Assembly: GCA_965224215.1 (NCBI GenBank)
Contig: CBDCYS010000021.1
Span: 124,001-188,000, forward strand
DNA: 64,000 nucleotides
From: CBDCYS01 sp965224215
GTDB taxonomy: Bacteria; Acidobacteriota; Terriglobia; Bryobacterales; UBA6623
Direction: 5' to 3'
Shown: piece by piece, positions 27,914 to 37,561 of the stretch
Layout: every line of letters starts with the position of its first letter
Numbering within the stretch: position 1 is the first letter of the stretch
Translations under genes and position numbers: made by a program
Notes under the pieces: model-generated
Database searches by the model: none
The model's input: only the letters and a program-made list of their open reading frames with translations
Told to the model about the DNA's origin: nothing

Positions 27914-29398
27914 CTAGCGCAGGGCCGCGACCAATTCGCCGGTCTCCCGCAGCAGGTTGAGCTTCGCTTTCTGCACGGTATATTGCGAGTCGTAGTAAGC
28001 GGCCCAGCTTTGGTTCTCTTGCAGGCGGGCTTTTTCAATCTCCTCCATCGAGGTGCGGCCCTCGTCATGGTTGGCCAGGATTACGTTGAGGTTTTCGCGG
28101 GCGAAATCCAGCTCCAGTCGAGCTAGTTTTTGTCGGCTTTCGGCTTGACGGACATCTTCGAATTTGCGCCGTACTTCCAGCTCGATTCCCGAGCGGGTTG
28201 CTACTCTTTGAATCTCCAGGGCACTGGTTTTCAAAAGGACTTTCGCGGCTCGGGCGTTGACTTCCTTTCGTCCGAAGACGGGGATCTGGAAAGACATTCC
28301 GATCTGGCCGTTGTGGCGCTGGAATTTATTGAAGTAATCTTCGAAATTGTTGAAGCGCCCTAGGAGTGAATACTGTGCAACGAGATCGATGCGCGGGGCC
28401 AGTGCTCCTTTTTCCGCTCGCAGCGCAAAGCCTTTGGCGCGAAGGCCGGCGTCGATACGCTTCAGCTCGGGGTTGCTGGCGACGGCTTGCCCTAGCGCCT
28501 CGGTTTGGTCCTGGGGCAGGGGGAGTATGCTGATGAAGTCGGTTGGTTGCGGCTCGAGCGCAGCGTCTAGCGGCAGGTTGAGCTGGTGCTTGAGTGTGGC
28601 CTCAAGGAGCGTGGTTTGGGCTTTTCCGGCTTCGAGTTGTTGCTCGGCTCGAGCGGTTTCGAGGCGGGCGCGCGTGAAGTCCAGGGGCAACTGGCGTCCT
28701 TCTTCGACACGCGCGGCGATGACTCCTTCCACGCGGCGAAGGTTTTCGGCTTGATCGGAGAGGAGTTTCGTCCCGCGCCAAGCGCTTTCGAAATCGAGGT
28801 AGGTTGATGCGACGCGGTAGGCGACTTCATTGCGCCTCTCCTCGGCCGAGTGACCGGCGGCGGCTTCGAGCTCCCTGGCTTCCTTGACGCGGTTTGACTG
28901 CGCCCGGTTGTAAAGGAACTGGCGCCCGACCGCGCGAACGATCGCGGGGCTCGAGCCTTCGACACTTTGCGGAATTCCGTTGGTGTAGGCGAGGCCCGAC
29001 CCCAAAGTAAGTTGCGGGCTAAACGGTGCGCGAGCTTCACGGACGCTCTGATACGCCTTTTCCTCGTCGAGGCGAGCCAGCAGAACGTCGGGGTTGCCTT
29101 TGAGCGCGATTTCGACCGCGGTTCTCAGGTTGATGGGTTTGGGTTGCTGCGCGGCGGCTGCTGTGATGAAAGCCAACGCGGCTACAGACCAGAAGGCTCG
29201 GGCACTGCACCCGACTGCTCGGGCCGAAATATGTGAAGAAGGATTCTGGCCAGGAACGTGACGAAGAACCCGTAGCACAGGGCTCGTTAGAGACCCGCGG
29301 CCTTGCGTTGCGCCGCCCCGCGCGAGTGAGGAGAACTCAAGAACGCAGGTCTCTAACGAGCCCTGCGCTACAGGTTCCTGGTCACTGCGATGCCGCAT
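27914..29398 (-). CDS. TolC-family outer-membrane efflux protein
   Basis: From about 29160 downward the protein is a normal TolC-like channel of about 415 residues: signal part SVAALAFITAAAAQQ, then two repeats of the outer-membrane efflux domain rich in long helices (TAVEIALKGNPDVLLARLDEE; ASTYLDFESAWRGTKLLSDQ; FARENLNVILANHDEGRTS). The true start is unclear. The frame is open to 29575, but 29258-29385 is a translated palindromic element and there is no good ATG between it and the signal peptide. The ATG at 29398 is the nearest. The element may therefore have damaged the 5' end. It is the last gene of the export cluster. Confidence 0.8.
   Translation of the reverse strand: MRHRSDQEPVAQGSLETCVLEFSSLARGGATQGRGSLTSPVLRVLRHVPGQNPSSHISARAVGCSARAFWSVAALAFITAAAAQQPKPINLRTAVEIALKGNPDVLLARLDEEKAYQSVREARAPFSPQLTLGSGLAYTNGIPQSVEGSSPAIVRAVGRQFLYNRAQSNRVKEARELEAAAGHSAEERRNEVAYRVASTYLDFESAWRGTKLLSDQAENLRRVEGVIAARVEEGRQLPLDFTRARLETARAEQQLEAGKAQTTLLEATLKHQLNLPLDAALEPQPTDFISILPLPQDQTEALGQAVASNPELKRIDAGLRAKGFALRAEKGALAPRIDLVAQYSLLGRFNNFEDYFNKFQRHNGQIGMSFQIPVFGRKEVNARAAKVLLKTSALEIQRVATRSGIELEVRRKFEDVRQAESRQKLARLELDFARENLNVILANHDEGRTSMEEIEKARLQENQSWAAYYDSQYTVQKAKLNLLRETGELVAALR
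29258..29385. repeat. Long palindromic element, copy 2
   Basis: The arms (29258-29295 and 29348-29385) are reverse complements over about 38 bases with few mismatches; the inner 24 bases (containing AGGGCTCGTTAGAGACC) have one mismatch. The same arm core is found at 24113-24206. It lies at the 5' end of the TolC-type gene. Confidence 0.85.
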
Positions 29399-29609
29399 GG
29401 ATTTCGCTTTGCTGGCCGACGGTGGTTCAGAGAAGCGAGAGAGCCGCTGTCCGATATTGGCCTCGGCAGCCCGATGCGGGTCGCACTCTCCGCGAACTTT
29501 CAAAGTACCAACCCAATAATCCCTGACCCAATTAGCCATGGTCCACCTCGTTTCGAAACAAAAATGCACTGCCACTGGAACGGACGCGTCGCCTTTATCG
29601 CCTGAGACT

Positions 29610-30866
29610 TTACTCGTAACGAAGAGCCTCTACCGGATCGAGTTTAGCGGCTCTGGCGGCCGGCAATACTCCAAAAACAGCACCTACTGCTACTGAAACT
29701 ACAACTGCGGTGACGACGGAAATCGACGAGATCGGAATCGTGAGTTGCGGCAATAATTCGCGCGCCACCAGCGGGATCGAGATCCCGAGAAGGACTCCGG
29801 CCAGCCCGCCAAGGGTGCTGATGCAGACGGCCTCGATGAGAAACTGTGCGCGGATTTGGCTCCGTGTCGCCCCGACCGACAAGCGGATTCCGATCTCCTT
29901 GGTTCGCTCGCTGACAGAGATCAGCATGATGTTCATGATGAAGATCCCGCTGATGGTCAGAGTGACACCCGCGACGAGAACGAGCACGACCGTCAGCGCA
30001 AGGGCGATGTCCTTCGCCGCCGACAGGATGGACGCAAGATTCGTGATCTTGTAGAGCGACCCGGGGCGGTGGCGCGAGACGAGCGTTTGGTGAATCAGAT
30101 TCGTGGCGGTTTCCACCTCCTGCGGCGAGCGGACCGAGACGTAAAGCGGATCGATTCTCTCTCGCGGCTGGAAGTATTTCATGACCGTGATCGGGATGAG
30201 AACCGAGTCGGCGGCGACCTCGGTTTGTCCCAACGTGTCGACTCCTTCGAGGAATACTCCGACGACGGTGAACTTCAAGCCGTGGACTTGGATAGTTTCA
30301 CCGATGGCCTGCCTTGGTGACCCGAATAGCTTCAGCGCTAGAGGCTGGGTCAGCAGGCAGACTTTGACGCGGCCGGCAATATCGTTTGCATCGAAGAATC
30401 GGCCGGCCGGAATTTGCAGATTGCGGACAACACGGTATTCCTCGTTCGATCCGAGGACACGGATCTGCTGCGGACGCCCATCGATGAACAGGCGGTCCCA
30501 GGTGCCCATCACGCCGGCGATTCCCTGAGCCATGTCGCCAAGCTGAAGTTTGACTGCTTCGAGGTCATCGAGAGTGATGTAGTCGGCCTCGGCTTCGGAG
30601 ACGTTCCCCCCGGCTTCGTAATAGGCGTAGACCAGGTTCGCGCCCACGCCTTCGATTTGCTGAACGACAAAGTCGCGGCCGGTGAGGGCAACACTAACGA
30701 CGACAATGACCGCGGCGTTTCCGATCACCATGCTGAGACTGGTTAGGAATGTGCGGGTCTTGTGGGTCGCCATCGCCCGCAACGCAAAATCCAGAGCATC
30801 TCGAAAGAGCCCGCGCCGCGGGTCCGGCCGTTTCGGCGAGCTTGCGCTTTTCGGCGAAAGGCTCAT
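29610..30866 (-). CDS. MacB-like ABC transporter permease (FtsX domain)
   Basis: A 418-residue protein with one N-terminal helix (KTRTFLTSLSMVIGNAAVIV), a periplasmic MacB_PCD domain of about 220 residues and three C-terminal helices of the FtsX domain (IALALTVVLVLVAGVTL; AVCISTLGGLAGVLLG; ISVVTAVVVSVAVGAVFG). The loop ISVSERTKEIGIRLSVGATR is the hallmark that couples to the ATPase. Mechanotransmission-type exporters of this kind work with an HlyD adaptor and a TolC channel, both present here. The ATPase subunit is not in this cluster. The start overlaps the TPR gene stop by 4 bases. Confidence 0.88.
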   Translation of the reverse strand: MSLSPKSASSPKRPDPRRGLFRDALDFALRAMATHKTRTFLTSLSMVIGNAAVIVVVSVALTGRDFVVQQIEGVGANLVYAYYEAGGNVSEAEADYITLDDLEAVKLQLGDMAQGIAGVMGTWDRLFIDGRPQQIRVLGSNEEYRVVRNLQIPAGRFFDANDIAGRVKVCLLTQPLALKLFGSPRQAIGETIQVHGLKFTVVGVFLEGVDTLGQTEVAADSVLIPITVMKYFQPRERIDPLYVSVRSPQEVETATNLIHQTLVSRHRPGSLYKITNLASILSAAKDIALALTVVLVLVAGVTLTISGIFIMNIMLISVSERTKEIGIRLSVGATRSQIRAQFLIEAVCISTLGGLAGVLLGISIPLVARELLPQLTIPISSISVVTAVVVSVAVGAVFGVLPAARAAKLDPVEALRYE

Positions 30867-31723
30867 AGCTCCTTGAGAAGGTTGCGAGCCTCCCAGCGCG
30901 GCGTGGCGTCGGGCTCCAGATCAGCTTCGATATAGCGGTTCAACAGCGACCGAGCTTCCGCTGGCTTCCGGCCCGCGCGGACCAGGGCTTTCGCGAACGA
31001 AAACCAAACCGCGGGCGAATCGGGCTCGCGCTCGAGCGCCTCGGCGTAGAGCTGATCGCTTTCATCGAACCATCCACGGCGCGCGAGAAACGACGCGAGG
31101 GTCAGGATGTGGCCGACCTCATCGGGTTCGAGCGCATGTGCCTTGCGCAGCCGGGCCTCGGCGCCGTCGAAGTCACCGCGCTTTTCGTCGATGATCGCCC
31201 AGGCCTTCTCTCCTTCGGCTGAGCCGTCTTTTCCTGGAACAGGTTTGAGCTGCGCGATGCGATCGGCGATCTTCTCGGCACGGTCGAGTCCGCCGCCGAC
31301 TAGACCAGGGGCTTCGGTGTAGAAGCTCAGCATGTCCGACAAAGCCGCTTCGTTGGTTCCATCCAACTCAACGGCGCGCTCGAACTCCACCCGCGTCTTC
31401 TTCGCCAGGCTCAGCGCGGTCCACCATTTCCATTTGCTCATCAGCTCGGCACGACGGCCGACGGCGCGGCCAAGCCAGAGGTGATAGTCCGACTCGGCGG
31501 GCGCCTCGTTCACGGCCTTCTCGAGCACCTTTGCCGCCTCGCCGTATTCTTCTTGCGCGAAAAGACGAACGCCCTTCTCAAGGTACGCCTTGGCCTCGGC
31601 GGAAGGGCTCCGCACATCGGCGGCTGGCGCGGCGCCGGCGAATTCAACAAAGGCGAATTCAACCAGGGCGAACGCGGCGAAGGCGAACAGTAGGATGCAG
31701 AAAGGTTGAGCTACACGCGTCAT
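30863..31723 (-). CDS. Exported TPR protein in the efflux cluster
   Basis: A 286-residue protein with a signal peptide (ILLFAFAAFALVEFAF) and several tetratricopeptide repeats (AKAYLEKGVRLFAQEEYGEA; AEARLRKAHALEPDEVGHIL; ESDQLYAEALEREPDSPAVW). TPR solenoids hold protein complexes together. The gene lies where an ABC ATPase gene is often found in HlyD-ATPase-permease clusters, between HlyD (16 bases) and the permease (4-base overlap), so it is translated as part of the same operon. Its exact role is unknown. Confidence 0.85.
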   Translation of the reverse strand: MTRVAQPFCILLFAFAAFALVEFAFVEFAGAAPAADVRSPSAEAKAYLEKGVRLFAQEEYGEAAKVLEKAVNEAPAESDYHLWLGRAVGRRAELMSKWKWWTALSLAKKTRVEFERAVELDGTNEAALSDMLSFYTEAPGLVGGGLDRAEKIADRIAQLKPVPGKDGSAEGEKAWAIIDEKRGDFDGAEARLRKAHALEPDEVGHILTLASFLARRGWFDESDQLYAEALEREPDSPAVWFSFAKALVRAGRKPAEARSLLNRYIEADLEPDATPRWEARNLLKEL

Positions 31724-31739
31724 TCGTTATTGCCTGACT

Positions 31740-32960
31740 TTATTGCCTGACTCGTTCAACAGGTATCACGCGAGACCCGGCGACTAGGGCAGCCGAGTTT
31801 TCGAGCAGCACTTGCTCGCTTCCATCAAGTCCGCTGGTGATCTGGGTTCGGGCAGCATTCTGAATGCCCAACTCGACTGGACGTTTTTCGGCGGCCTGGT
31901 CTTGCCCCAACACCCAAACAAAGGGCTGTCCGGCGTCGTGCGCGACGGCTTCGCGCGGCAGCGTCAGCGCGTTTTCAGCCACGTCACTTTCTAGCTGGAC
32001 GCTCACCGTAAGGCTAGGAATCAGCTCTCCCCCGGAATTTTCGACGCCGCACCAGACTTCACCCACGCGGCGAGTGTCGAGCGAAACCACTTCCGTTGGG
32101 AGCCGGTCGACCTTGCCCTCCCAGGTTTGGCTCGGGTAAGCGTCAGCGGTTATTTTCACCCGGGAGCCGAGTTGAATGCGGCCTAACTCCGGCTCGTCGA
32201 CGAAGACCACAATGCGGACTCGGTCGACGTTGCCGACCCTCGCGACGCGAGTCCCCGCCGTGAGAAAAGAACCTTCGCGCAGATCGAGCGAGTACAGCAC
32301 GCCATCAGCCGGGGACCGAATCACCGAGGAATTGACTTGGTCGTTGGCCACAGCAACGGCAGACTCTGCTTCCCGCACACGGGCCAGCGCAGCGTCCCTG
32401 TGCTCAGGAGCCGCGCCTAAATTCAGCTTCTCCCGCAGTGCCTCGACCTCGGCTTCCCGATTCGCCAGATCGCCTTCGGCTCCTGTGAGCTCCGCGCCTG
32501 TCGCCGCTTGTTTGCCGATGAGGCGTCGGAGTACATTGACCTCCTGGCGCGCCTTTTCTCCGGCACGCTCGGCGGAGTTGAGCCGCTGTTTGAGATCAGC
32601 GATTTCCTTAGGGCTGCCGCCGCGCTCGATCGAAGCGAGCTCGGCCCGCGCAACTTCCAATCTTGCCTTGGCCTGCTCCAGGCCGGCACGGGCGGTCCCG
32701 GCGTCGATCGTGGCCAATAGGTTTCCGTTCTTGACGCGGTCGCCCTCTCGGACGCCCACTTTGAGTACTTGCCCAGCAACCGTGGAAAACACCTCGTAAT
32801 CGTCGATGGGGTCCACCCGGCCATTGGTCGCCACGTAGCTGACCAGTTGTTCGCGGCTGGGTTGAACGTAGGTGATGCGCGGAGGGAGCGGCCTATAGAA
32901 GTAGAGATACGCCGCAGCCAGCGAGCTCAGAACGATCAGTGCTAGAGCAACCTTTTTCAT
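31740..32960 (-). CDS. HlyD-family periplasmic adaptor of an ABC efflux system
   Basis: A 406-residue membrane fusion protein. The start is set at the ATG at 32960 (MKKVALALIVLSSLAAAYLY), an N-terminal anchor. A biotinyl-lipoyl half-domain (TNGRVDPIDDYEVFSTVAGQ, DRVKNGNLLATIDAG) leads into a long coiled-coil hairpin (residues 90-190, many AKARLEVARAELASIE-type heptads), then the second half-domain and a beta barrel (VRIVVFVDEPELGRIQLGS). It should link the permease to the TolC channel. Confidence 0.88.
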   Translation of the reverse strand: MKKVALALIVLSSLAAAYLYFYRPLPPRITYVQPSREQLVSYVATNGRVDPIDDYEVFSTVAGQVLKVGVREGDRVKNGNLLATIDAGTARAGLEQAKARLEVARAELASIERGGSPKEIADLKQRLNSAERAGEKARQEVNVLRRLIGKQAATGAELTGAEGDLANREAEVEALREKLNLGAAPEHRDAALARVREAESAVAVANDQVNSSVIRSPADGVLYSLDLREGSFLTAGTRVARVGNVDRVRIVVFVDEPELGRIQLGSRVKITADAYPSQTWEGKVDRLPTEVVSLDTRRVGEVWCGVENSGGELIPSLTVSVQLESDVAENALTLPREAVAHDAGQPFVWVLGQDQAAEKRPVELGIQNAARTQITSGLDGSEQVLLENSAALVAGSRVIPVERVRQ

Positions 32961-32992
32961 CGGGGCGATAGAGTGGCGCCTGCGGTCAGGCC

Positions 32993-33784
32993 CTAGGACC
33001 CAGAGGCCGCCGCCGGGGCGCCAGCGCGCCTCGTGAAGTCCCAAACACGCAGCTCGCTCTTTCCCGGAACGTACTCAATCAAAGCGTAGTTCGCCGGCGG
33101 GATCGGATCGACCGGCCAGACTTTATACACGTTCGGCGCCAACTGCTGTAGGAAGACTTCGATTTCCTCTTGCTCCTCCATCACTTCGGATCCCGCCGGA
33201 GCCTTGAAGACCCTCTGAACCACTCTAGATTTTTTCTTGTCGAACAGGCGAACCATCATGAGCCGGGTGATCTTCTCAAGACGGACGTAGAACATCGGTT
33301 TGGCGTCCTCGGTAATCAGGTCTGCCTCCAGGCCGTCAAGTTCCATCGTCGACTTGCCAAGGACAACAGGCGCAAAGACCTTTAGAAATCCACGCGATTT
33401 ACTGCCTTGCACGACCACGACCACTTGCTCGACAGACCGAATGTCATCACCGTTCAGAAAGTAGACCCCGTACTCGAGCGGCACCCGATGCAGCTCAACG
33501 CGCGCTTTGCGGACGGCCGCGCGCTCGATGCGGTCCTCTTCGGCCCGCTTATCCCGCGCCGCCGTTTTACCTGCCTCGACACGGCTGGTCTGCTCGATGT
33601 CGACAAATTCGAGGGGCATCTCCTCCCAGGCGCTCCGGTCGATGCTGTAGTAGCGGACGCGGTCCTGCTCGATCGAGTACTCCCGGACAATCAGCTCGCC
33701 TCCGCCTTTGAGGTAGAGAACGATCTTCTGAGCGGCGAGGGTTGGCAGGGTTGCCAGGAAGAGAATGAGGGTACACAGCCGCAT
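32993..33784 (-). CDS. Exported protein of unknown function upstream of the efflux genes
   Basis: I do not recognise this 263-residue protein. It has a signal peptide (MRLCTLILFLATLPTLAAQ) and an N-terminal beta part (KIVLYLKGGGELIVREYSIE) whose length and spacing suggest an SH3-like or Sm-like sheet (QDRVRYYSIDRSAWEEMP). A charged helix and a mixed alpha/beta region follow, and the tail is Ala-rich. It is the first gene of the minus-strand run ending with TolC and lies 32 bases before the HlyD gene, so it is probably co-expressed. Confidence 0.65.
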   Translation of the reverse strand: MRLCTLILFLATLPTLAAQKIVLYLKGGGELIVREYSIEQDRVRYYSIDRSAWEEMPLEFVDIEQTSRVEAGKTAARDKRAEEDRIERAAVRKARVELHRVPLEYGVYFLNGDDIRSVEQVVVVVQGSKSRGFLKVFAPVVLGKSTMELDGLEADLITEDAKPMFYVRLEKITRLMMVRLFDKKKSRVVQRVFKAPAGSEVMEEQEEIEVFLQQLAPNVYKVWPVDPIPPANYALIEYVPGKSELRVWDFTRRAGAPAAASGS

Positions 33785-33935
33785 GGCTTTGTTTTCAATT
33801 CTTTAGGAGCGACTCCATTTATAGTAACGCGGGGCGTGCGGGTGTGGTTGCGTTGAGGTGCCCCCGAACTGCGCGCGCATGTGGATGCGGCAAGAGGCGA
33901 TCGAGGAACTGACCTGCGTATTTGAGACGATTCTC

Positions 33936-35274
33936 TCAGTCGTTCGTCTTAACCCGAATCAAAAAGAGCTGACGCGTCGGCTCGGCCTCAGCGGTCAGCG
34001 ACGAGAACAGGATCTGGTCGTTCGAACGGTTCCACTTCGGAGCCGGGTCGATGCGCAGGGGGCCGCTGTCGTATTGGCGCTGGTTGAACCACGGTGTGTG
34101 CGCCCAAGCTTCGTCCGACCGCCGATACACAGCGTAGGCGTTGCGCGCTCTTTCTTCGAACCCTTGCACGATCCACTTCGCATCAGGAGACTGCTACGTC
34201 GTTGCCGGGGTCGGGGAAGATTTCCGATGATCCCAGCTCTTGGATGATTTGCTGCTTCTCTGAGTCGTAAAGGACTAGCCGTTCCTCCCCCTCACCTTCC
34301 GCAACCGAACTATCTGTAGCCGAACCATCCGCGGCTGCGCGGGGCACGGTTCCGATCATATTCGTGCCTAATTCCCATTCCGGGTGCCCCCCAATGAAGA
34401 CCCTTTGTTCGGTCAGTCCGCTGCCGTCGGCGCGAGCCGTCATCGGCACGTTCACGCGGTCGGGGCGGCGGGAGAAATTCCCCCGCACAAAAAAGAAGAG
34501 GCGGTCGCCATCGCGGTTCCACAAGGTGTGATTGATGAATAGGGGCGTTTTGTCGATGTGCGGATGCCTTTCGACAAGGGCGTCCCGCATTTGGCGGAAT
34601 GACACCAGCAGCCGCTTGGCCCCCGTCTCTACATCGACGACGAAGATGCCATCGTCCTCGGGATGCAGGGCTTGCGGGTTCCAATCATAAGCTTCGGGAT
34701 AGCCGGTGACAGGCCGCAGCCGAGCCATGCGTCCGTAGTTGATGCCGGCGAACAAGCCGCCGTTCTGCTTGACACCCCCGTTGCCGAACGGAGTGTCGTC
34801 GAAGCGGTACTCGCGGACCCGCTTGTTCTGCTCGATGTCGAAAAGAACACAGAAAACACGGTTCGTTGCCGGGTCGCGGTCATTGAAGAAGAACTGTGTG
34901 TCCGGAGCGTCGGGATTCCAGTACATCATCGTGCCCTGCTGAGGATTAAAGGCGCGTGTTTCGTCGACCTTGTGAGCAGCGTAGGCGTTTTCCGCATCGA
35001 GTATCAGGATGTCGGCCGTGTCGGCCGCCGTGGGCATTCGGTTGTGAAAGCCCACCCGCAACGTAAGCAGGTAGCGCCCGGAACCATTCCACGGGATGTT
35101 CTGTACGTGGCCGATATAGCCGAAATAGTGATTCTGTGGGCCTTGCGTGATCTGCTCAATATCGAGGCGGATCGCCGGTTCCGCCGTGCCGATCGTCGGC
35201 TCGGATTGACAGGATAGGAAGGTGGTGAGCAGCGCGACGGTCACTGAAAGGACTACAAGTTTCACGACAGACAT
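33936..35274 (-). pseudogene. Propeller-like lipoprotein, frameshifted near its end
   Basis: The start is set at the ATG at 35274, because MSVVKLVVLSVTVALLTTFLSCQ is a lipoprotein signal with a clear lipobox. The protein alternates beta segments such as GRYLLTLRVGFHNRMP and TADILILDAENAYAAHK, like a TolB/WD40-type propeller; family members are mostly unnamed. The frame ends at 34183 (NDVAVS), while the next frame continues SPDAKWIVQGFEERARNAYA to a proper stop at 33936. A one-base change near 34184 separates the two parts. The final 80 residues would be lost, probably removing one or two blades. Confidence 0.7.
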
Positions 35275-35455
35275 GATGGTATCGGTACCGCCTGCGACGT
35301 GGCGTGAACCTCCCGGTTTGCCGCGCCTCGATTCGTCGAGGCGTTGCTGGAGAAAGGGCACTCGGTTGCCTCCTACGGATGCCGCGCCCAGGGACCGAAC
35401 GAACCGACGAATCGGTTTGCGGCAAGCGTGGAAGCTCACGCCACGTGTGCCGCCA

Positions 35456-37495
35456 CTAGCGTCCGCCCGAAGCGTCCTGTTTTGGCACCAAGTAATCCCA
35501 ATGCTCCCTTGCTTTGCGCAAAATCTCCGGGACATCCTCCCCAAGCAAATATCCGTCATCCACCAGTTTGAGTGCCGCGTTTGCCGCCAGACCCAAGTAG
35601 TGCTCACGATTGCGATAGCGCTCCTCGATCGAAGGGCGCGGGTCGCCATTCGCCTTGCGCTCGGCGGCCGTTCGAGCAAACGGAATATAGGACCCCTTCA
35701 TGCTCGAAATCTCGTGAGTCGGACCCGACTTGGCGTTGAAAACGTTCCAACCCGTATAGGTCGCCAGGGGAACCGCCAGCTCCGGTAAACGTATACCCGA
35801 GCGGTCATTGCCGTCCGCGTCGATAGCCGGCACCAGCATCCCAAAGGCCGACCCGATCTTCGGCGGCTCTTGAGTCACGATACCTTTCGTCCGAAACTCC
35901 GGTCCATAGTCCGCCCGGTAAGCCTTGTGAACAAGCGAAGAATAGGTGACTCCGGGAATCTTGGGAAACTTCATACTCTCCGCCGATACGGCTGAGCCGT
36001 CGTCGATCCGGGGAAACTGGCTAGGTGGCGGCGTGGTACCGTCGGAGACCCAGCGGTCCAAAGCGGACAGCAGTCCCCGCATGGCCCATTTGAAGTTCAT
36101 CGGGTTGTCTTTCTGTTGCCCTATCGACTGCTTGGGCGGAAAACCGGACGGCCCATGCTGCGTGCTGGCGAACAGGTAGGCGCGCGTATTATCCAGCGGC
36201 TCGATATCCCGCTTGGCGTCGAGGCTGGTGTGAATCAGCGAGGCCGCGCGTCCCCAATACTCATAGGCTGAGTTGGTATAGAAGATCTTCGGCCAAAACT
36301 CCGGCTTCAATTTGTGAGTGAGCAAGCCGTCCGTGATCCCCGTTTCTAGGTCTTTCTGTGGCTCATCGGAGAACGGGAAAATGTCGGTGGGATGGAAGAA
36401 GTTCATGTAAGGATGCGCATCGCGCGACGGCTGTGCGAAACGGTGATTAAAACTTCCGCGTCCGCCGCCGGCGACATGTGACATCACGCCGTCGAAGACC
36501 TTGCGATGCTGCTCGTCCTCGTTAAACCCGTAGTAGAGAAACGTCCGCAGAAAGCGTCCGCATTGCGAAACGCCGAAATCATGCGCTCGGTCGATCGCGC
36601 CGCCGGGAATGCCTAGTTCTTTCGACCCACTGTGCTTGAGATAGGAGATCATGTCGCGCACGCCAGTTGGCCCCATGCCTACCAGCGGCGGGTCTTGCGA
36701 AACATAAACGACCTCATAGATCTTGTCCGGCACAAATCCGTCTTCGAGGTAAACGTAAGCGTTGTCGGCGACAGGCGCGCCAGCCTTCACTTGCGCGAAT
36801 TTCCATTTTGATCGCGGGATCGTTTGGCGCGGCGCTGTGATCGAGTCGCGCACGGTCAGGACATTTTCTTTCGCCTCGGGGTCAGCCGCTTCATAAGGAA
36901 TGTGATCGCGGTCGGACAAGATGTGGTGCCGCACGCGGTCAGTCACAACGAAGTCCGCCCGCACGAGACCCCGAATCGGCTTGCCGTTGACCGAGGCTGT
37001 GGGCGGATAAACGCGAAGCCGCCCATTGTCGCGGGGAGGATCGAACTGCCAGCCCATGAAGAGCAGCGTGTAGCCGTTGCGCATCAAAAAGCCGTCGCCG
37101 AAGTGCGCTTCCGTCTCCGGAGAATTGCTGCCTTGAGCTAAGTTGAACATGCTCAACATGGTTTTGTTTCCGCGGTTCGGAATGTCGCACAGAACCGCGC
37201 CATTCGCTCGCGCCATGTCTTTGGGCCTGAGAATGTAGAACTCGGCGCTGAACTCGACCTCGCCATCCTGATTGACCGGAGCGTTGTCGATGTCGGCGAT
37301 GATGCGGTTGGCGGAGTTGGACGGATGCACAGCAAAGTGCGCTTTGCCTGTTAGTGCCTCGTAGCTGCCCGCCAGAGAGAACGAGCGGCCGTCGAGCACG
37401 TCGGTTTGTTTCTGGATTTCAATCCGAACGACGCGCGCCAACGCCGGCGCGGCAAGAATGCTCAACACCAAGAAACTTCGAAAAAGAATCGTCAT
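35456..37495 (-). CDS. Secreted alpha/beta-hydrolase domain protein (Abhydrolase_10)
   Basis: A 679-residue exported protein with a signal peptide (FRSFLVLSILAAPALARV). The sequence VVRIEIQKQTDVLDGRSFSL, then ETEAHFGDGFLMRNGYTLLF and the nucleophile region DRAHDFGVSQCGRFLRTFLY, match the Abhydrolase_10 family common in Acidobacteriota and other soil bacteria. The usual nucleophile elbow G-x-S-x-G is seen as GVSQCG. The substrate is unknown; an ester of a plant or polyketide compound is often assumed. It is a single gene next to the ISNCY-type element. No lesion is seen. Confidence 0.83.
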   Translation of the reverse strand: MTILFRSFLVLSILAAPALARVVRIEIQKQTDVLDGRSFSLAGSYEALTGKAHFAVHPSNSANRIIADIDNAPVNQDGEVEFSAEFYILRPKDMARANGAVLCDIPNRGNKTMLSMFNLAQGSNSPETEAHFGDGFLMRNGYTLLFMGWQFDPPRDNGRLRVYPPTASVNGKPIRGLVRADFVVTDRVRHHILSDRDHIPYEAADPEAKENVLTVRDSITAPRQTIPRSKWKFAQVKAGAPVADNAYVYLEDGFVPDKIYEVVYVSQDPPLVGMGPTGVRDMISYLKHSGSKELGIPGGAIDRAHDFGVSQCGRFLRTFLYYGFNEDEQHRKVFDGVMSHVAGGGRGSFNHRFAQPSRDAHPYMNFFHPTDIFPFSDEPQKDLETGITDGLLTHKLKPEFWPKIFYTNSAYEYWGRAASLIHTSLDAKRDIEPLDNTRAYLFASTQHGPSGFPPKQSIGQQKDNPMNFKWAMRGLLSALDRWVSDGTTPPPSQFPRIDDGSAVSAESMKFPKIPGVTYSSLVHKAYRADYGPEFRTKGIVTQEPPKIGSAFGMLVPAIDADGNDRSGIRLPELAVPLATYTGWNVFNAKSGPTHEISSMKGSYIPFARTAAERKANGDPRPSIEERYRNREHYLGLAANAALKLVDDGYLLGEDVPEILRKAREHWDYLVPKQDASGGR

Positions 37496-37561
37496 GATGC
37501 GCCCATTAGACGCCTCTGGGAGGGAGAAGTCAAGATCACGACCTCAAGTGTCGCTGGCGAG

